A DNA stretch of 64,000 nucleotides, taken from positions 1-64,000 of the forward strand of contig DATHDP010000148.1 in assembly GCA_035318985.1 (NCBI GenBank). Reading direction: 5' to 3'. Below, in pieces: positions 60,609 through 64,000 of the stretch. This DNA is from VBAS01 sp035318985 (GTDB lineage Bacteria > Bacteroidota > Bacteroidia > Chitinophagales > Chitinophagaceae). Under the pieces are notes generated by a model. It had not been told where the DNA came from, searched no databases, and saw only the letters and a program-made list of their open reading frames with translations. The translations under genes were made by a program, and so were the position numbers. Numbering within the stretch: the first letter of the stretch is position 1; each line of letters starts with the position of its first letter.

Positions 60609-61574
60609 ATGCTTTATTCTGTATTAAAAGTAATAGTAAGGCTGGCCGCCAGGATCTTTTGCAGAAAGATCATTATTAATAAACCCGAATTGCTGAAAGA
60701 AAAAGGCCCCATGATCCTTGCATGCAGTCATCCTAATTCTTTTCTTGACGCCGTGCTGATGGATATACTTTTTGAAAAACCGCTCTGGTCTTTGACAAGA
60801 GGTGATGCATTTTTAAATAAAAGGATAACCAACCTTTTCTACAAACTTAAAATGCTGCCAGTTTACAGACCCAGTGAAGGTGTTGAAAATCTTTCGGAGA
60901 ATTATAAAACCTTCGACTCTTGTATTGACCTTTTCAAACAAGATGAGATCGTCCTCATTTTTAGTGAAGGTCTTTGTGTAAATGAATGGCATCTTCGCCC
61001 GTTAAAAAAAGGAACAGCAAGGCTTGCGTATAAATGCCAGCAGGAAAATATCCCGTTAAAGATCTTACCTGTTGGGATCAACTACAGTTCATTTAAGCGA
61101 TTTGGAAAAAATCTATTTGTCAACTTTGGAAATATTTTTACCGCAAATGATTTTGATAAGAATCTGAGTGATGGTGCATGGAACCAGGTTTTTAATAATA
61201 AACTACAACAGGAACTTAGTCCGCTGGTTTTTGAAATTGAAAAAAAAGATAAAAAGAAACAAAAAGAGTTGCTGGAAATAAAGCCTTCTTTGCTTACAAA
61301 GATCTTACTGGCAATACCTGCCGTTATAGGCTGGCTTGTTCATGCACCGCTTTATTTGCCGATAAAATATTGGGTAAATAAAAAATATAACGACACAGGA
61401 CATTTGGATGCTATGCAAATTGTTTTGCCACTTTTTATTTATCCATTTTATCTTTTACTCGTTACTTTTTTACTTTTTTTTACTTTAAATTCTTATTGGG
61501 TATTTGTTTTTATAATCATTCTACCTTTTACAGCCTGGAGTTATGTTCAGGTGAAAGGGCAATTGGATCATTAA
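60609..61574 (+). CDS. Glycerol-phosphate/lysophospholipid acyltransferase family protein
   Basis: A 321-aa membrane protein. The catalytic His-Asp motif is SHPNSFLDAVL (again HX5D), followed by LWSLTRGDAFLNKRITNLFY, PVYRPSEG and the phosphate-binding block FSEGLCVNEWHLRPLKKGTA. Two or three C-terminal hydrophobic segments (LLAIPAVIGWLVHAPLYLPI, IYPFYLLLVTFLLFFTLN) anchor it. It is likely a glycerophospholipid-type acyltransferase. First of four closely spaced plus-strand genes. Confidence 0.82.
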   Translation: MLYSVLKVIVRLAARIFCRKIIINKPELLKEKGPMILACSHPNSFLDAVLMDILFEKPLWSLTRGDAFLNKRITNLFYKLKMLPVYRPSEGVENLSENYKTFDSCIDLFKQDEIVLIFSEGLCVNEWHLRPLKKGTARLAYKCQQENIPLKILPVGINYSSFKRFGKNLFVNFGNIFTANDFDKNLSDGAWNQVFNNKLQQELSPLVFEIEKKDKKKQKELLEIKPSLLTKILLAIPAVIGWLVHAPLYLPIKYWVNKKYNDTGHLDAMQIVLPLFIYPFYLLLVTFLLFFTLNSYWVFVFIIILPFTAWSYVQVKGQLDH

Positions 61575-61605
61575 TGAATTTTCGAAAACCTTCATAAATT
61601 CATAT

Positions 61606-62019
61606 ATGGCTAAAACAGTAAAACCAACAGATACTGAACAGGTGACAGCACATATAAAAAAGCTTGATCCTTCTTTTGGAAAAATAATTGAAGCTATTAG
61701 ACAGATCATTTTAAAAACCGACAAGGAGATCGGCGAACATATCAAATGGAATAACCCAAGCTTTTATTACACAGGAGAAATGAAGCCATTTGACCCGAAA
61801 GAATATAAAAGAGATATCATCGTTATGAACCTTTTCAAAGAAAGAATAATGTTAGTTTTTCCAAGCGGTGCAAAAGTCAACGATAAATCGGGACTGCTTG
61901 AAGGTGATTATAAAGATGGAAGACGCATCGTTATATTTAAAGACATGAAAGATGTAAAGTCGAAAGAAAAATTACTGCAGACAGTTATAAAAAAATGGCT
62001 GACGTTGGTGGAAAAATGA
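61606..62019 (+). CDS. DUF1801 domain protein
   Basis: A 137-aa protein of the DUF1801/YdhG-like fold. Typical blocks are KIIEAIRQIILKTDKEIGEH IKWNNPSF, then NLFKERIMLVFPSGAK and GRRIVIFKDMKDV. Members are small, soluble and mostly uncharacterised. It is 31 nt after the acyltransferase gene and 6 nt before the pentapeptide-repeat gene, so probably in the same transcript. Confidence 0.83.
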   Translation: MAKTVKPTDTEQVTAHIKKLDPSFGKIIEAIRQIILKTDKEIGEHIKWNNPSFYYTGEMKPFDPKEYKRDIIVMNLFKERIMLVFPSGAKVNDKSGLLEGDYKDGRRIVIFKDMKDVKSKEKLLQTVIKKWLTLVEK

Positions 62020-62025
62020 TCAAAA

Positions 62026-62598
62026 ATGGAGCGAACATATATACAAGACCAGAAATTTGAAAAAGAAGATCTTACTACCAATGAATTTGCAATTGCAGAC
62101 TACGAAAATTGCATTTTCAACAATTGTGATCTTTCCAATACTGATCTATCCCAAAGAGTTTTTTTAGAATGTGAATTTAATTCCTGCAACCTTAGCACCG
62201 CGAATCTTATAAAGACTGGTTTAAAGAATGTGAAGTTTAAAGATTGTAAGCTATTAGGTCTACATTTTGAAAATTGTGATCCATTTCTTTTTGAAGTTGA
62301 TTTTGACACCTGTTTTCTAAAGCTTTCTTCCTTTTATAAATTGAAACTTAAAAAAACAAGATTTAAAAACTCAGATCTTTCAGAAGTTGATTTTACCGAA
62401 GCAGATCTGACAAACTCTTTATTCGACAATTGCGATCTTGATGGAGCAAGATTTGAAAGAACGATCTTAGAAAAAGCAGATCTCCGCTCTTCCCGAAATT
62501 ACTCGATCGATCCAGAAATAAATAAGATCAAAAAAGCAAAGTTCTCAATTCACGGCATTACCGGGCTTTTGAATAAATATGATATTGAAATTGAATAA
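62026..62598 (+). CDS. Pentapeptide-repeat protein
   Basis: 190 aa folding as a right-handed quadrilateral beta-helix. Repeats of the A(D/N)Lxx type fill residues about 30-155 (NCDLSNTDLSQRVFLECEFN, NCDLDGARFERTILEKADLR), interrupted by a less regular stretch around 80-105. The size and layout resemble the Qnr/McbG group that mimics DNA and protects gyrase, but such proteins are widespread and a quinolone-resistance role cannot be claimed. It is in the DUF1801-GNAT gene cluster. Confidence 0.85.
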   Translation: MERTYIQDQKFEKEDLTTNEFAIADYENCIFNNCDLSNTDLSQRVFLECEFNSCNLSTANLIKTGLKNVKFKDCKLLGLHFENCDPFLFEVDFDTCFLKLSSFYKLKLKKTRFKNSDLSEVDFTEADLTNSLFDNCDLDGARFERTILEKADLRSSRNYSIDPEINKIKKAKFSIHGITGLLNKYDIEIE

Positions 62599-62600
62599 GC

Positions 62601-63044
62601 ATGACTCTACTGCCAATCAAAGAAACCATGAAAGAAAACGAAGTCTTTGCAAAGAACCCTTTATGCAATGAAAGTCTTTCCATGTGCATTGACTTTTATA
62701 AAAGAGTTGGATTTAACCCGCCATGGATCTGCTACTATGTAGAAGAAAATGGCGAACTGATCGGTAATGCAGCATTCAAAGGAAAACCGATATATAATAC
62801 TGTTGAAATATCTTATGGCACAATGGAAAAACATCGACAACAAGGTGTGGGTACAAGAATCTGCAAACAATTAGTTGAATTATCTTTGGCCACCGATCCT
62901 TCAGTAAGAATTACAGCAAGAACCCTCCCCGAAAAAAGTTACTCAACGAAAATACTGGAAAAAAATAATTTTGTTTTGTTAGGCTTCGTAACTGATCCTG
63001 AAGATGGTGAAGTGTGGGAATGGGAATACAAAAAGAAAATTTAA
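62601..63044 (+). CDS. GNAT-family N-acetyltransferase
   Basis: 147 aa. The acetyl-CoA binding motif is EKHRQQGVGTRICKQLVELS (about 75-94), preceded by GNAAFKGKPIYNTVEISYG and followed by SYSTKILEKNNFVLLGFVTD, as in RimJ/RimL-like GNATs. It begins 2 nt after the pentapeptide gene's stop (likely coupled) and overlaps map at its 3' end by 4 nt (convergent). Substrate unknown. Confidence 0.87.
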   Translation: MTLLPIKETMKENEVFAKNPLCNESLSMCIDFYKRVGFNPPWICYYVEENGELIGNAAFKGKPIYNTVEISYGTMEKHRQQGVGTRICKQLVELSLATDPSVRITARTLPEKSYSTKILEKNNFVLLGFVTDPEDGEVWEWEYKKKI

Positions 63045-63853
63045 GCCACTACTTCATAGCCACTGAACAAATTCACATTCGCTTTTTCTGCTGCTTCTAT
63101 GGGAGCATAATTGGAAAGAATATCTGCCACATTTTTTCTTATACAAACATCATGTTCAAAATGCACAGAAGGTTTACCATCTTTGGTTTTTACTGTCCAT
63201 CCATCCTCTTCAGTGTAAACTTCTTTTTTCCCGAGATTGATCATTGGTTCGATCGCCAACACCATTCCATCTTTTAGTTTGGCACCGCTTCCCCTTTTAC
63301 CATAGTTTGGCACTTGTGGATCCTCATGCATGCTTTTTCCAAGACCATGGCCAACTAACTCTCTTACTACTCCATATCCATATTTCTTCTCCGTATGTTC
63401 CTGTATTGCGAATGAAATATCGCCGATCCTGTTTCCGGCAATTGCCTTCTCAATTCCTTTATACAATGACTCTTTGGTAGTTTTTATCAATTGCATTACT
63501 TCCTTTCCCGGATCACCAATGGCAAATGTATATGCATGATCCCCATGCCATCCATTTAGTATAACTCCAATATCAACCGATATGATATCCCCCTCTTTCA
63601 ATTCGTCTTTATTAGGGAAACCATGAACCACTACATCATTCACAGAGATGCAGGAGTTATAAGGATACCCATTATAATTAAGGAATGAGGGAATTGCATG
63701 ATGATCACGAATGTATTCACCTATCATTTTATCCAAAGACATCGTGGTGACACCTGGTTTTAACAAAGCAGCAACTTCAGTAAGCGTTCTGCTTACCAGT
63801 AAAGCACTTTTCCGCATCAACTCTACTTCATCATGTGTCTTATAGATGATCAT
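63041..63853 (-). CDS. map: Type I methionine aminopeptidase
   Basis: A 270-aa pita-bread metalloprotease that removes the initiator Met from nascent proteins. Metal ligands are visible: Asp in SVDIGVILNGWHGDHAYTFA (two Asps), His in VGHGLGKSMHEDP, Glu in LAIEPMINLG and the final Glu/His in HFEHDVCI. Length and motif order match bacterial MetAP type Ia. No ribosomal-protein or adk neighbours are present. A terminator-like hairpin lies upstream. Confidence 0.95.
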   Translation of the reverse strand: MIIYKTHDEVELMRKSALLVSRTLTEVAALLKPGVTTMSLDKMIGEYIRDHHAIPSFLNYNGYPYNSCISVNDVVVHGFPNKDELKEGDIISVDIGVILNGWHGDHAYTFAIGDPGKEVMQLIKTTKESLYKGIEKAIAGNRIGDISFAIQEHTEKKYGYGVVRELVGHGLGKSMHEDPQVPNYGKRGSGAKLKDGMVLAIEPMINLGKKEVYTEEDGWTVKTKDGKPSVHFEHDVCIRKNVADILSNYAPIEAAEKANVNLFSGYEVVA

Positions 63854-63870
63854 TGGGCAAATATCCTAAT

Positions 63871-63910
63871 TTAAAAAGAAAACCTGGCAATCTATACCGC
63901 CAGGTTTTTA
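63871..63910 (-). terminator. Terminator of the partial gene at the window edge
   Basis: AACCTGGC (63881-63888) pairs with GCCAGGTT (63899-63906). On the minus strand the stem is followed by TTCTTTTT. It lies 26 nt after the stop of the partial gene and just upstream of map. Confidence 0.75.
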
Positions 63911-63931
63911 TAATAAGATTTTAAATTCTGT

Positions 63932-64000
63932 TTAAATAGATGCTTGTGAAAGTGTTTGTCTTCCCTGGATCCTTCCACTCTTCATCAAGCCATCATATTG
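63932..64000 (-). CDS. C-terminal end of a truncated gene (window edge)
   Basis: The last 22 codons plus TAA of a minus-strand gene whose start lies beyond the window. The visible tail reads YDGLMKSGRIQGRQTLSQAS and one more residue. It is too short to identify. The following terminator supports a real gene end. Confidence 0.6.
   Translation of the reverse strand, partial: QYDGLMKSGRIQGRQTLSQASI

Noticed and set aside
62026..62598. Quinolone-resistance gene (qnr)
   Set aside because: Pentapeptide repeats alone do not show gyrase protection. The sequence is irregular in the middle and lies in an ordinary chromosomal cluster.
1..64000. CRISPR array
   Set aside because: The many repeats are dispersed palindromes or pairs, not regularly spaced direct repeats with unique spacers, and no cas gene is present.

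Overview
The window looks like chromosomal DNA of a Bacteroidota bacterium, most likely family Chitinophagaceae. The base composition is AT-rich. The one good promoter (upstream of tRNA-Asp) has the Bacteroidota form TTTG, about 20 nt, TATCTTTG. Several protein types are typical of the phylum: LysM, M28 and M1 secreted enzymes, a YkuD_2-type L,D-transpeptidase, a secreted S9 peptidase and a long six-S1-domain RpsA. Palindromic repeats between genes are very abundant. The family-level placement is an inference.

Layout. (1) 1-8 kb is an accessory region. It holds a HipA-like kinase, a DUF559 nuclease cassette bounded by inverted repeats, a methyltransferase, membrane-anchored and unknown genes, a truncated gene copy, and a three-gene cluster (ParB-like protein, D12-class adenine methyltransferase, PUA/EVE-like HNH nuclease) that resembles an unusual restriction-modification or defence operon. 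(2) 8-20 kb on the minus strand is a nearly complete reductive pyrimidine degradation locus: NCS1 transporter, dihydropyrimidinase, beta-ureidopropionase, PreT/PreA dihydropyrimidine dehydrogenase, class III aminotransferase and CoA-acylating (methyl)malonate-semialdehyde dehydrogenase. Together these would take uracil or thymine to acetyl-CoA or propionyl-CoA. Two small cassettes (23S-IVS-type four-helix bundle and GxxExxY protein), each with perfect 19-bp inverted repeats, sit inside this locus. (3) 20-26.5 kb carries dapA, accA, a frameshifted SDR gene and a type III polyketide synthase / UbiA / FAD-reductase operon. (4) 26.7-41 kb carries tRNA-Asp, an L,D-transpeptidase, a lipoprotein arylsulfatase, a TolB-like/TPR protein, a Gfo/Idh/MocA oxidoreductase with a polyprenyl sugar transferase, an M1 peptidase, a FemAB-like acyltransferase, a serine hydrolase and a LysM protein. 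(5) 41-64 kb is mainly housekeeping: an rRNA m5C methyltransferase, an M28 peptidase, thyA-folA, proline dehydrogenase, an acyl-CoA thioesterase, an S9 peptidase, two acyltransferases, rpsA, an HI0933-type flavoprotein and map. It also contains a GIY-YIG cassette between two MITE-like repeats.

The strongest unifying signal is how palindromic repeats relate to genes. Four unrelated small proteins (DUF559, four-helix bundle, GxxExxY, GIY-YIG) are each packaged between their own inverted or palindromic repeats. Other repeats abut or create stop codons (accA, the class III aminotransferase, dihydropyrimidinase). Still others are translated in frame inside genes (preT, the HI0933 flavoprotein, the rRNA methyltransferase). 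I see no CRISPR array, rRNA or classical transposase gene.
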